Part shown: in pieces, positions 1 through 8,747 of the stretch
Layout of the letters: each line of letters begins with the position of its first letter
Position numbering within the stretch: the first letter of the stretch is position 1
Source: Oceanobacillus alkalisoli
GTDB taxonomy: Bacteria; Bacillota; Bacilli; Bacillales; Amphibacillaceae
Reading direction: 5' to 3'
DNA: 64,000 nucleotides
Assembly: GCF_021556485.1 (NCBI RefSeq)
Contig: NZ_JAKGBW010000001.1
Location: 124,001 to 188,000, forward strand
The notes under the pieces: model-generated
What the model saw: only the letters and a program-made list of their open reading frames with translations
The model's database searches: none
Told to the model about the DNA's origin: nothing
Position numbers and translations under genes: made by a program

Positions 1-97
1 TTACAAAAACCTTGTACACAACTCAATCTTCACACTAAAATAATTAGCTATTCCTTCGTATAACTTTTCAAAACTAACCAAAAGGAATTACTGATCA
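1..97. other. Left-edge intergenic sequence, no gene recognised
   Basis: AT-rich sequence between the window edge and repeat copy A. I see no ORF with a ribosome binding site and no RNA gene here. In B. subtilis resD would follow resC; neither resD nor resE is visible before the window ends, so they are either further left or elsewhere. Confidence 0.5.
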
Positions 98-535
98 CTT
101 TCATTCAGCGTAAGTATTCTGCGCATTCTCTAGATTGGATTTCTAATCGCCGTTCAGTTGCCCGGTGGACGGATGCGCATCCTTAGGCACTGCTAGAGCT
201 CCTCGGGCTGAGCACTAAGGGGTCTCCAGGTTCGTGCTGTTCCCGCAGGAGTCACCGTCCACCGGGCAACTGAACTGGTAGAGATGATTATTTTAAATAT
301 AAATTATTCCGTCACGATAAGGATTATACTTTTCCAGTACATTAAACAGTGATCCTAATATGGCCTTTCCTGGTAGCAGTCCAGACACCTCGAGACTCCT
401 GCGTGAGGCCGGCTAAAAACGGTCACGTCCTGTGACCAACGCCGGCATTAGAACTTCCTGTTCGGAGGTAGGCCTGGCGAGACCCCTTAGTGCTCAGCGC
501 GAGGAGGCTTGCCGGCCGCTTAGCAGGTGCGAGAA
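98..535 (+). repeat. Structured intergenic element, copy A (right end missing)
   Basis: This copy begins with the family's left terminal repeat CTTTCATTCAGCGTAAGT (98-115). Arm 1 follows, closed by a 21-bp perfect stem starting GTTCAGTTGCCCGG, then an AT-rich spacer and arm 2, starting GCAGTCCAGACACCTC. The right strand of arm 2 and the right terminal repeat are absent; family similarity stops after GGTGCGAG near 535. Positions 199-226 (arm 1) and 479-506 (arm 2) are complementary at 27 of 28 bases. Several stop codons and no conserved frame argue against coding. The remaining gap to resC (536-665) holds only a terminator. Confidence 0.9.
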
Positions 536-598
536 TTAAGTACGTAATAAAAAACTCTAACAATCATTATAAACGAAACTGTAATAAATGTATAAGAA

Positions 599-647
599 AA
601 GAGACAAAGGCAGCCGGATTCTAAAGAAAGCGGTGCTTTTGTCTCTT
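599..647 (-). terminator. Rho-independent terminator after resC
   Basis: On the minus strand AAGAGACAAA pairs with TTTGTCTCTT across a loop of about 25 bases, followed by TTTTC. It lies 19 bases past the resC stop codon and closes the resABC unit. Confidence 0.7.
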
Positions 648-665
648 TGGTTATTTCGTCATTTA

Positions 666-1856
666 TTAAGCGTAAGAGTGTAATCCAGAAAGGACGAGGT
701 TCACGACAATCAGGTTAAACATAATGATACCGAAACCTATAACAGCAAGCCAACCTGATTTCTCGCCGTGCCATCCGCGAGATAACCGCAAGTGCAGGAA
801 GGCAGCATAGAAGAACCATGTAATAAGCGCCCATACTTCTTTCGGATCCCAGCCCCAGAATCTGCCCCAGGCGATTTGTGCCCAAATTGCAGCAAATATC
901 AATCCTCCAAGGGTAAAGACCGGAAACCCAATGGCAACAGCACGATACATAATCTCATCAAGAAGGTCCGCTTTCACACTGCGCAGTAAAGGCTGAATTG
1001 CAGCAGCAACACGTTTTCTTAAAATAAGTACGGTAATTCCATAGATGAGTGTTCCGGTCAATAGCGACCAGATGACCGTATTAAACTTCCTGCCAGCATC
1101 TTCCCCTTGCATCCAGGACGGCGCTTCGAACAATGGCTCCACTACACCATCTGTAACGAGCACTCCATTATTCGGTGCAGCAATTGCCGGGAGGTGGTAC
1201 TCTGTCTCGAAAATTTGTGTTCCATCTTGATATTCAAATGTTGCTTTATAACCCGCAACGTTAAATACAGAGGTGATAACGATAAAACCAATGACTAAAA
1301 ACAATGTATACACAACGATTTCTAGCCATGTATTTCGTTTCGTCCGCTTCGTCTGGTCAATCTCTTTAATAAGATACATTAATCCGGCAACGAAACTGAT
1401 AAATAAAATACCTTGTCCGATTGCAACTGTTGAAACATGAATCCAGAGCCAATAACTATTTAGTGATGGCACTAACGGAGCTACTTCTGACGGGAACATG
1501 CTCGCATAAGCAATAATTAGCATTGCAATTGGTAAGGCAAAGAGCCCTAAAAAGCCGAGTCGATAAATAAAATAGATAATAATGAATGCAAGAACCATCG
1601 CCATCCCGAGGAATGTTACAAATTCAAACATGTTTCCAAGCGGCGCATGACCACTTGCCATCCATCTTGTAAAGAAGTACGTTAGTTGTGCCAAGAATCC
1701 AAGTATTGTAATGGTGATTGCAATATTTCCTGCGACTTCTTTTTTGTTTCCTTTCTTACGTTTTTCCCGAATAGTCGCTCCGAAAAATAACGTTGCAATC
1801 AAATATAAGATAAAAGCAGCAAAAAGCATATTACCGCTCAGATTGAATAAATCCAT
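666..1856 (-). CDS. resC: Cytochrome c biogenesis protein ResC (CcsA/CcsB type)
   Basis: ResC is a polytopic membrane protein which, with ResB, forms the System II haem-delivery and cytochrome c synthetase complex. The haem-binding motif [13 protein letters not shown] lies about 55-65 residues from the C-terminus, and at least eight hydrophobic segments are evident. I place the start at the internal ATG (MDLFNLSGN), giving 396 residues, because AGGAGGGTG sits just upstream; the longer frame has no such site. It is the last gene of resA-resB-resC, with a terminator after it. In B. subtilis the operon continues to resD and resE, which are not seen here. Confidence 0.95.
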   Translation of the reverse strand: MDLFNLSGNMLFAAFILYLIATLFFGATIREKRKKGNKKEVAGNIAITITILGFLAQLTYFFTRWMASGHAPLGNMFEFVTFLGMAMVLAFIIIYFIYRLGFLGLFALPIAMLIIAYASMFPSEVAPLVPSLNSYWLWIHVSTVAIGQGILFISFVAGLMYLIKEIDQTKRTKRNTWLEIVVYTLFLVIGFIVITSVFNVAGYKATFEYQDGTQIFETEYHLPAIAAPNNGVLVTDGVVEPLFEAPSWMQGEDAGRKFNTVIWSLLTGTLIYGITVLILRKRVAAAIQPLLRSVKADLLDEIMYRAVAIGFPVFTLGGLIFAAIWAQIAWGRFWGWDPKEVWALITWFFYAAFLHLRLSRGWHGEKSGWLAVIGFGIIMFNLIVVNLVLSGLHSYA

Positions 1857-1901
1857 CAAACACCCTCCTAGAGAAGTTAGCAGACCGGACAAATAAACAT
1901 T

Positions 1902-3542
1902 CTATTTATCCAGTTCCTGTCTATCTTCAACCATTTTTATATTCGTTTGTTCAATCGCTTTCTCTATATCTTTCGATAGGCCAAACCAGTTCTTGTTCGT
2001 ATGGGCAGCGAGTAATACACCATCATCTTTCGGATGGAGCCATACTCTGCGGTGTTGCCAGTACATTCCTTGAATGACGCCAATCATAAAGATAGCCGCG
2101 CCAATTCCAAAGAAAATCAATGTATGGTCCACTCGTAATGTCAATCCACTAACATAATGGGTATCGAAATCTTGTATGGCGATTTTATAATCGTTTTCCC
2201 CAGTTGCATCAATATTTCTACCGATACCAAGGAAACTTATTTCCGGTTCCGTTTCGTCCGGCGGATAGACAAGTAGGACGAATGCCGGGTTTCTCGGATA
2301 ATTCGTTTCGGAAGCCGGTGTTCCATCTTCTGCTAAATAATAATCTGGATAATATTGATCAATCGCTACCCGAAAACCATTATCCAGTATGTATTCTGAT
2401 TCCGGATTGAATAAATCAATAGTGAAAGAATCGATGGCAGTCTCTTCCTCATCGGCTGTTTCATGGATTTTAAAAGTCATGCTGCTGAACTCATTCTGCT
2501 GATAACCTTGTTGATAAAGCGTATAGCCGTCAAATTTTGCAGGTTTATTCATTTGAATGGATTCGGTTAAAACATGTTCAAGCTCTGGTTCAGCACCTGG
2601 TACATCCTCATTTGCATCTTTATAAATGACAGCATCCGTTTGGAAATTACTTTCCACCATTCCAGATTTTTCGATTGCATCTTTAAATCGTTCATCCTCT
2701 GGGTCATGCATATCCAGATGGAACTTTTTGTTTTCAATATAGTATTCTCCCTTTGTTCCAGGGATAACGAGTGTTTCTCCCTCTCTCACCCACACATACT
2801 CATCTGTAAACATTATTGGCGTCGTCCGTAATATTGCCGCAAGCAAAATGATGATAAGTCCAATGTGGTTGACATAAGGTCCCCACCTTGAAAACCTGCC
2901 TTTTTCAGCTAGAATATGTCCGTTCTGTTCTGTTATTCGATAACGTTGTTTCTTCAATTTTTCTTTTACTTGTTCAATCTCAGCATCACTGACTTCTTCT
3001 GTTTCACTGTACAAACGCTGTCTGTTCAAGAACGTTTCATGGCGTCGTGGTTTTTGTATCTTTAATGCTTTGTATAAAGGTATAAAACGGTCTAAACTAC
3101 AAATAACTAAAGAGACACCTATTAAACCTAGTAATAGCAAATACCACCAAGCACTATACATCTCGTGGAACCCGAGTAAATAATAGATTTTACCAATAAA
3201 ACCAAACTGATCTTCGTAATAGATTGCTGGATCTCTTGATATAGCGTTCTGCGGTATGAATTGCTGTTGCGGAAAAAGCGTACCAAGCGTGGAAGCGACT
3301 AGCGCAATAACGATGAGCCAGACTCCCACTTTAACAGAAGAGAAAAAACTCCAGACTTTATCGACAAATGATCTCCGGTAAGTCTGTGAACGGCGTGCAG
3401 ATCCTTCATATCTCATGTTGAGCAATTTCTTCTGATCATTACCGTCGATATGCTGATTCCCTTCTATCGGCTTTCCGCATGCTTCACAGAGGACGGTTCC
3501 CTCTGGATTGATATGACCACATTCACATTTGATCTTGTTCAT
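1902..3542 (-). CDS. resB: Cytochrome c biogenesis protein ResB
   Basis: ResB partners ResC in System II cytochrome c maturation, probably holding haem and the apocytochrome on the outer face of the membrane. The N-terminus carries a small zinc-ribbon-like motif (CECGH at residues 6-10 and CEACG near 20), as I recall for Bacillus ResB. There are three N-terminal membrane segments, one C-terminal segment (GIGAAIFMIGVIQGMYW) and a large extracytoplasmic domain between the third and fourth. At 546 residues it is full length for the family. GAGGG precedes the ATG. It lies 45 bases upstream of the resC start. Confidence 0.95.
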   Translation of the reverse strand: MNKIKCECGHINPEGTVLCEACGKPIEGNQHIDGNDQKKLLNMRYEGSARRSQTYRRSFVDKVWSFFSSVKVGVWLIVIALVASTLGTLFPQQQFIPQNAISRDPAIYYEDQFGFIGKIYYLLGFHEMYSAWWYLLLLGLIGVSLVICSLDRFIPLYKALKIQKPRRHETFLNRQRLYSETEEVSDAEIEQVKEKLKKQRYRITEQNGHILAEKGRFSRWGPYVNHIGLIIILLAAILRTTPIMFTDEYVWVREGETLVIPGTKGEYYIENKKFHLDMHDPEDERFKDAIEKSGMVESNFQTDAVIYKDANEDVPGAEPELEHVLTESIQMNKPAKFDGYTLYQQGYQQNEFSSMTFKIHETADEEETAIDSFTIDLFNPESEYILDNGFRVAIDQYYPDYYLAEDGTPASETNYPRNPAFVLLVYPPDETEPEISFLGIGRNIDATGENDYKIAIQDFDTHYVSGLTLRVDHTLIFFGIGAAIFMIGVIQGMYWQHRRVWLHPKDDGVLLAAHTNKNWFGLSKDIEKAIEQTNIKMVEDRQELDK

Positions 3543-3638
3543 TTGTATCCCTCACAGTTGTCTTTACCAAATCTGGAATAAACATATTATCATGAAAAAT
3601 GTCATGTAGTTAAACTGATACATTGACCAACATGTCTA

Positions 3639-4211
3639 TTAATTTGGTGTTATTTCTTCTAAGTATCCTTCCAGCCGGTCCAATGTTAAAGCACCATTCA
3701 CTACTTCCTCAATTTCCCCGTCCGGATTAATGAAGAAGGTACTAGGTATTGGCCCAACTTTATATAAATCCCTAATCTCATTATTTTTGTCATGAGGAAT
3801 AGGGAATGTCAGACTATAGCGATCGATGAAGCGATCAACGACAAGTTCTGTTGTGTCCAGGCTAACAGCCAGAATCTCTACTCCTTTATCTTTATACTCT
3901 GGATAAAGCTCCTGCATATATGGCATCTCTGCTTCACACGGTTTACACCAAGTTGCCCAGAAGTTCAACATGACTCCTTTGCCTTCGTAATCACTTAAAC
4001 GTACTGTATCCAAATCACTATTGTCGCTGATTTGCGTCAACTGAAAGTTTGGTGCCGGATCACCCGCACGGTAAACCGTATTATCTTTTTGCAAGTTGGA
4101 TACTATGGCAAAAATAAGTGCACCAACAAGTACTGCTAAGATGACTCCTCTATAAATTAACCTGTTTCTCTTTTTTTGCTGCTTTCTCTTTTTTGCTTTT
4201 TCTATACTCAT
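3639..4211 (-). CDS. resA: Thiol-disulfide oxidoreductase ResA
   Basis: ResA is a membrane-anchored thioredoxin-fold protein that reduces the CXXCH cysteines of apocytochrome c before haem attachment. An N-terminal basic stretch is followed by one membrane anchor (about residues 20-38), then an extracytoplasmic TlpA-like domain with the active site NFWATWCKPCEAEMP and the cis-proline segment VGPIPSTFFI. The ATG at 4211 (MSIEKAKKRKQ) is preferred over the in-frame GTG nine bases upstream because GGGGAGTG lies at the right distance. It is the first gene of resABC. Confidence 0.93.
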   Translation of the reverse strand: MSIEKAKKRKQQKKRNRLIYRGVILAVLVGALIFAIVSNLQKDNTVYRAGDPAPNFQLTQISDNSDLDTVRLSDYEGKGVMLNFWATWCKPCEAEMPYMQELYPEYKDKGVEILAVSLDTTELVVDRFIDRYSLTFPIPHDKNNEIRDLYKVGPIPSTFFINPDGEIEEVVNGALTLDRLEGYLEEITPN

Positions 4212-4287
4212 GACAATCACTCCCCGTGTATTATACCATTATAGCAATTGTTAGAATCGACAATTCTATGTCTAAACTGGTACAATT

Positions 4288-5010
4288 TTACTTATGTTTA
4301 TTCTTTAGTTGTTTTACTTCTTTAGGAGTCAATGCTCTAGTTTCGCCGGGGACTAATCCTTCCAATGTTAAAAATCCATATTTTTCCCTTTTTAATTTCT
4401 GAACAGGGTAGCCGAGCGCTTCCATCATTCTCCGCACATGGCGATTCTTTCCTTCTACCAATGTTAATTCCAGTATCATTGTATCTTTTTTTCGATCTGC
4501 AGATAAAATGTTATATCGGACTGCCTTCAATAGGTCCCTTTCTGCCGTTACACCTTTTATCAATTTTGCCAACTCTTGTTTACTAGGAATGCCCTTCAAT
4601 TTTGCAACATAAACCTTCTCCAAACCATAGCTTGGATGCATGAGCGCATTTGCAAAATCCCCATCATTCGTTAAAAGAATTAAGCCGGAACTGTCATAGT
4701 CAAGTCTTCCAACCGGGTATATTCGCTCCTCGACTTCCGGAAAAAAATCAAGGACGGTCTTTCTTCCTTTATCATCCTTTACACTTGAAATGATGCCCCT
4801 AGGCTTATATAACATATAGTACACGTGCGCTTCCTTCTCGATCGGCACACCTTCCACCTCAATTTCATCTTGAGGGGAAACTTTCGTACCCAGTTCCGTA
4901 ACCACTTGATTATTTACTTTCACCTTACCATCCACAATTAATTGTTCCGCTTTCCTTCTTGAAGTAAGGCCACTTTGAGCTATAACCTTTTGTAATCTTT
5001 CCAATGCCAT
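4288..5010 (-). CDS. rluB: 23S rRNA pseudouridine synthase B (RluB)
   Basis: RluB converts a uridine of 23S rRNA helix 89 (2605 region, E. coli numbering) to pseudouridine. An S4 RNA-binding domain (residues 1-60, RLQKVIAQSGLTSRRKAEQL) precedes the catalytic domain. The catalytic aspartate lies in GRLDYDSSGL at about residue 104, and the C-terminal motif GKNRHVRRM is present. I start at MALERLQKV, the usual family N-terminus, with an AGGATG-type site upstream; the open frame extends 27 codons further without support. It sits between spmB and resA, as in B. subtilis (ypuL). Confidence 0.9.
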   Translation of the reverse strand: MALERLQKVIAQSGLTSRRKAEQLIVDGKVKVNNQVVTELGTKVSPQDEIEVEGVPIEKEAHVYYMLYKPRGIISSVKDDKGRKTVLDFFPEVEERIYPVGRLDYDSSGLILLTNDGDFANALMHPSYGLEKVYVAKLKGIPSKQELAKLIKGVTAERDLLKAVRYNILSADRKKDTMILELTLVEGKNRHVRRMMEALGYPVQKLKREKYGFLTLEGLVPGETRALTPKEVKQLKNKHK

Positions 5011-5100
5011 GCTTTTCATCATCCTAAAAAGTATTTTTTTCGATTTACCACCATAAAGTGAAACTTTATTCACATTTTGGGCTGCTCTCATGCTTAAAAC

Positions 5101-5132
5101 TAAGGATTTTACAGACCGTTAATGCCTGATAA
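5101..5132. repeat. 32-bp intergenic repeat, copy 1
   Basis: Matches 15395-15426 at 26 of 32 positions, sharing the core ACAGACCG-Y-TAATGC. This copy lies between spmB and rluB, just past a terminator. No function is known to me. Confidence 0.6.
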
Positions 5133-5140
5133 AACAATAA

Positions 5141-5166
5141 TAGCGTTTAACCTAGATTAAACGCTA
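5141..5166 (-). terminator. Terminator after spmB
   Basis: On the minus strand TAGCGTTTAA and TTAAACGCTA form a 10-bp stem with a 6-base loop, followed by TTATTGTTTT. It is 9 bases past the spmB stop and separates dacB-spmAB from rluB. Confidence 0.75.
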
Positions 5167-5175
5167 CAAATTAGC

Positions 5176-5706
5176 TTATCCAAATACGATACTAACTATT
5201 ATTATCGCAACAATTATACCAACCAGATCCGCTAATAGTCCAACCTTAAGTGCGTAACGCATCTTTTTTATTCCAACCGCACCAAAATAAATGGTTAGAA
5301 TATACAATGTCGTATCTGTACTCCCCTGCATGGTAGAAGCCAGTCTTCCAATAAAGGAATCCGGTCCGTACGTTTGGATCAGTTCTGCTGTCATGCCAAG
5401 TGCCGCCGTACCTGAAATTGGTCTGATGAGCGCGAGGGGTAAGACTTCAGGCGGAACTCCAATAAAAGTAAGTACAGGAGTCAGCAATCCGATCAATGCA
5501 CCCAGTGCTCCAGAACTTCTTAAAATCGTTATTGCCACAATCATACCTACTAAAAAAGGAAGTAAAGAAAATGCCAATTTGACACCTTCCTTCCCTCCTT
5601 CCACAAACAGTTCATAACTAGGAAGCTTTTTCCAAGAGGCCGTGATTAATACGATCAGTAAAAAACAAGGGATGATCCATACACTTATTGTCGTCATCCA
5701 ACTCAT
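5176..5706 (-). CDS. spmB: Spore maturation protein SpmB
   Basis: SpmB is a nucleoside-recognition-domain (Gate-type) membrane protein which, with SpmA, is needed for normal dehydration of the spore core. The sequence is strongly hydrophobic with several membrane segments and the family stretch STMQGSTDTTLYILTIYFGAVG. I start at MSWMTTISVW because GGAGGA sits at ideal spacing; the 14 extra residues of the longer frame encode that site. The start overlaps the end of spmA, so the two are translationally coupled. Last gene of dacB-spmA-spmB. Confidence 0.93.
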   Translation of the reverse strand: MSWMTTISVWIIPCFLLIVLITASWKKLPSYELFVEGGKEGVKLAFSLLPFLVGMIVAITILRSSGALGALIGLLTPVLTFIGVPPEVLPLALIRPISGTAALGMTAELIQTYGPDSFIGRLASTMQGSTDTTLYILTIYFGAVGIKKMRYALKVGLLADLVGIIVAIIIVSIVFG

Positions 5707-5707
5707 C

Positions 5708-6292
5708 CTATTTCCTCCGTGACTCTTTATTATAGTAATAGCGATCAATTAGAACAGCACTCGTAACACCGGCAATCGATGCAATTAACGTTGTGCCGAC
5801 GATTTCTGTAGGTGAGGCCGAGTTATATTGCATCCGGATAGCAATGACAGTAGTGGGAATAAGTGTCAAACTTGATGTATTGATAGCCAGAAAGGTTATC
5901 ATCGACCTGGATGCAGTATCAGACTTACTTAAGTTTTTCATTTCTTGCATCGCTTTAATACCTAACGGGGTTGCAGCGTTACCTAAACCGAAAAAATTGG
6001 CAGTGAAATTGGAAAGGATATACCCCATGGCCGGATGATCCTTTGGTATCTCTGGAAAGATTTTTATAATAAGTGGACGCATCAATTTTGTAATTAGCTT
6101 AAGTACGCCTGCTGCTTCCGCTATTTTCATTACGCCCAGCCAGAAAACGAGAATGCTGATCAAACCGATCGATAGCGTAACCGCTTCATTGGCACTTTCA
6201 ATGATTGCTTTATTTACCTTGTCCATCGTACCATTCAACATTGCATAAAGGATTCCGACAATCGCCATCAATGCCCAGATTAAATTCACCAT
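5708..6292 (-). CDS. spmA: Spore maturation protein SpmA
   Basis: SpmA is the partner of SpmB in spore core dehydration, acting at the forespore/mother-cell membranes. Nucleoside-recognition-type segments (GLISILVFWLGVMKIAEAAG; NFFGLGNAATPLGIKAMQEM) and several membrane helices are visible. At 194 residues it matches the family. The ATG overlaps the last codons of dacB and a GGCAGGG site precedes it. Confidence 0.93.
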   Translation of the reverse strand: MVNLIWALMAIVGILYAMLNGTMDKVNKAIIESANEAVTLSIGLISILVFWLGVMKIAEAAGVLKLITKLMRPLIIKIFPEIPKDHPAMGYILSNFTANFFGLGNAATPLGIKAMQEMKNLSKSDTASRSMITFLAINTSSLTLIPTTVIAIRMQYNSASPTEIVGTTLIASIAGVTSAVLIDRYYYNKESRRK

Positions 6293-7182
6293 GACTGGAT
6301 CCCTGCCACTTTACGTAAAAATTCGGATAAAAAAGATCGAACACTGTTACCTGTCGTTTCTTTTACATCAGTCTCTTTTTCAAGACTTTCTTCCGTTAAT
6401 TTTTCAAAACCCCATTCAAATAAAGCGATATGATCATTCCAGTCATTTCCAGCATCTAAAGTTACGACGATTAAAGAATGCCCATTTTCTTCTGCAGTCG
6501 TTACTAACGTTCTTCCGGTCCGTCTCGTATAACCGGTCTTCCCCCCTGTCGCCTTCGTATAGTATCCTGTCACGAGCTTATGTTTATTTTGCCAACTGTA
6601 GGAGCGGCTCTCCGATAAATAGCTTGTACTGCCGCTTATCTCTTGAAACTCTTTGTTTCTCATTGCGTCTTTCGTTAATATTGCCATATCGTAGGCACTT
6701 GAATAATGCTCCTCATTATCTAGACCATGTGGATTTGTGAAATTCGTTTGATTCATTCCTAGCCATTTCGCCTTTTCGTTCATCAAATAGACAAAGCCTT
6801 CTTCGCTCTCCCCAATATGCTCAGCAATTGCGACGGCCGCATCGTTTCCTGAGCGAAGCATCAATCCATAGACAAGGTCTTGAATTTTCATTTTTTCTCC
6901 CTGTTCAAGATAAATGGATGAGCCTTCTGTGTAAATTGCATTTCTTGAAATAATTGTCTCCTCATCCATTTTCCCGGATTCAATCGCAAGAATTGCGGTC
7001 ATGATTTTCGTAATGCTCGCAATTGGTCTTGCTTCATATGCATCTTTTTCGAATAAAACGTGCCCACTCTCCGCATCCATTAAGATTGCTTGTGCAGCTG
7101 ATACATCTGGGGCCGCTTGTCCATTTTCAGCCGAAAAGAAAAAAAGAAAAGCACATAGGATAAAGCCTGAGAATAATCGCAT
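6286..7182 (-). CDS. dacB: D-alanyl-D-alanine carboxypeptidase DacB (PBP5*)
   Basis: This sporulation-specific penicillin-binding protein trims pentapeptide side chains in spore cortex peptidoglycan. A signal peptide (residues 1-23, cleavage after GQA) precedes a peptidase S11 domain with SITK at 56-59, SGN at 111-113 and KTG at 215-217, so the active site is complete. At 298 residues it is shorter than B. subtilis DacB as I recall it (about 380), with the C-terminal part largely missing. AGGAGG precedes the ATG. It is the first gene of dacB-spmA-spmB; a weak sigma-E-like TCATATA...CATAGAAT lies upstream. Confidence 0.92.
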   Translation of the reverse strand: MRLFSGFILCAFLFFFSAENGQAAPDVSAAQAILMDAESGHVLFEKDAYEARPIASITKIMTAILAIESGKMDEETIISRNAIYTEGSSIYLEQGEKMKIQDLVYGLMLRSGNDAAVAIAEHIGESEEGFVYLMNEKAKWLGMNQTNFTNPHGLDNEEHYSSAYDMAILTKDAMRNKEFQEISGSTSYLSESRSYSWQNKHKLVTGYYTKATGGKTGYTRRTGRTLVTTAEENGHSLIVVTLDAGNDWNDHIALFEWGFEKLTEESLEKETDVKETTGNSVRSFLSEFLRKVAGIQSW

Positions 7183-7256
7183 GCGAACTTGCCTCCTAGC
7201 ATATTTCTTTATTTCATTCTATGCAGGAAGGTTTTCTATATATGACAAAACTGAAC

Positions 7257-8093
7257 TTAGTCACGGCTATTCATCGCACTTAAGAGACGGTTGTTGACAT
7301 CTTCCCAATTTACAACATTCCACCATGCATCAATGTAATCCGCTTTTCCCGTTTTATATTGTAAATAATACGCATGCTCCCATATATCAAGAACGAGAAG
7401 CGGAATCATGGAAACAAGTTGATTATTCTGATGCTCCTCAATCGATTCGATAACAAGCCGATGATTGACCGGATCGTATAATAAGGCAGCCCACCCTGGC
7501 CCCTGTATACTTTTTGCAACATTTGTAAATTGCTCTTTAAAATGAGCGAATGAACCAAAATCTCTATTAATTGCTTGGGCGATTTGTTTACTTGGTACCT
7601 TGGCTGAATAGGGAGTCATATTCTGCCAAAAAACCGAGTGAAGCAAGTGTCCTGAACCGTTGAAAGCTTGCTCTCGTAACCAATGCCTCAACATATCTGG
7701 TTCATGATTCTCGTAGTATATCTCTTCTTCAGCTTTATTTAATCCATCCACATAAGCCTGATGATGCACAAGGTGGTGAAGCCTCATAATTTCTTCACTA
7801 ATATAAGGTTCAAGTGCATTGTAGGCGTATGGAAGCGCTGGAAGAACATGATTTGCATAATCCTGACGAACTGATTCTTTTGCAGAGGCCATTAAATGTT
7901 GTCGTAATTCTTCTCCTTGGTTTTGGATCTTTATTAGTTGATTCTGTTCCACACCAGTTTTAAGAAAAGCTTGAATTTCCTCATCCCAGCTTACCCAAGT
8001 ATGTCGCATTTCCTCCGGTAATTCTTCCATTTGTATCGTTTCCTTTACATCATCACTCCACTTTTTTAGCGCTCGTAAATGCATTTTATTCAT
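7257..8093 (-). CDS. sodF: Superoxide dismutase (Fe/Mn family) with N-terminal extension, SodF-like
   Basis: A cytoplasmic Fe/Mn superoxide dismutase domain follows an extra N-terminal region of about 90 residues, the arrangement and length (279 residues here) of B. subtilis SodF. Ligand-bearing motifs are visible: LHHLVHHQAYVDGLN, NGSGHLLHSVFW and DIWEHAYYLQY. I start at MNKMHLRALKKW because GGAGGAGGG lies directly upstream. That site is also the 3' arm of a terminator-like hairpin. It occupies the place of ypuI in B. subtilis gene order, between scpB and dacB. Confidence 0.88.
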   Translation of the reverse strand: MNKMHLRALKKWSDDVKETIQMEELPEEMRHTWVSWDEEIQAFLKTGVEQNQLIKIQNQGEELRQHLMASAKESVRQDYANHVLPALPYAYNALEPYISEEIMRLHHLVHHQAYVDGLNKAEEEIYYENHEPDMLRHWLREQAFNGSGHLLHSVFWQNMTPYSAKVPSKQIAQAINRDFGSFAHFKEQFTNVAKSIQGPGWAALLYDPVNHRLVIESIEEHQNNQLVSMIPLLVLDIWEHAYYLQYKTGKADYIDAWWNVVNWEDVNNRLLSAMNSRD

Positions 8094-8098
8094 ACAAA

Positions 8099-8131
8099 AG
8101 CCCTCCTCCAAAGTATTTTATGAAGAGGGCT
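8099..8131 (-). terminator. Hairpin after scpB whose 3' arm is the sodF ribosome binding site
   Basis: On the minus strand AGCCCTCTTC pairs with GAGGAGGGCT (10 bp including one G-U) over a 13-base loop and is followed by TTTTGT. It reads as a terminator for scpAB, yet GGAGGAGGG in the 3' arm is the only good ribosome binding site for sodF. Read-through transcripts would carry the site in a hairpin. Confidence 0.7.
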
Positions 8132-8156
8132 GTTAATTGTGCCTATGAAACTCAAA

Positions 8157-8747
8157 TTAATGATTCTTTAGTTCATCATTAAATCTCTCAAAAAACAAAT
8201 CGACTTCTTGGTTGTTTGCATCATCTGTCGTTTCTGGAAGTGGTGGTAATTCATCAATCGAGGTTAAACCGAAATAGGTTAAGAAGTCTTTTGACGTTCT
8301 AAAAAGAATTGGACGTCCAATCGTTTCTTTTCTCCCCATTTCTTCAATCATTGAACGATTGAGTAAGGTCTGGACCGGCCCGTCACTTTTCACTCCCCTA
8401 ATTTCATCAATTTCCGCTCGGGTGATTGGCTGCTGATAAGCAATAATTGCCAATGTTTCAAGTGCTGCCTGTGACAAACTTGCCGAGCGGGGAGTTTCAA
8501 TAAGCTTCTTGAAATAAGAACTGTGTTCTGGTTTTGTCGTGAGATGCAATACCCCATTTGCTTCCATCAGCATCAGTCCGCGAGTTGCATGTTCATAATC
8601 CCCTTTTAACGCTTCAATAATTTGGGAAGTTGCGTCCTCCGAAATATCAAGCACCTTACTTAGTTGTTTAATCGTAACTCCTTCATCACCTGAGGCAAAA
8701 AGAAGTCCTTCCGCGACGGCTTGTAATTCTCCGTTATCCACTTTCAT
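8157..8747 (-). CDS. scpB: Segregation and condensation protein B (ScpB)
   Basis: ScpB is the winged-helix kite subunit of the Smc-ScpAB condensin, which organises and segregates the chromosome. Two winged-helix domains are apparent, with the conserved ETLAIIAYQQPITRAEIDEIRGV and GRPILFRTSKDFLTYFGL. At 196 residues it is full length. The ATG overlaps the scpA stop, so the two are translationally coupled. The C-terminal tail is acidic. Confidence 0.95.
   Translation of the reverse strand: MKVDNGELQAVAEGLLFASGDEGVTIKQLSKVLDISEDATSQIIEALKGDYEHATRGLMLMEANGVLHLTTKPEHSSYFKKLIETPRSASLSQAALETLAIIAYQQPITRAEIDEIRGVKSDGPVQTLLNRSMIEEMGRKETIGRPILFRTSKDFLTYFGLTSIDELPPLPETTDDANNQEVDLFFERFNDELKNH

Noticed and set aside
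6291-6740. A 149-codon plus-strand frame opposite dacB
   Set aside because: Antisense to a gene with an intact S11 active site; low-complexity composition and no protein-family motif.
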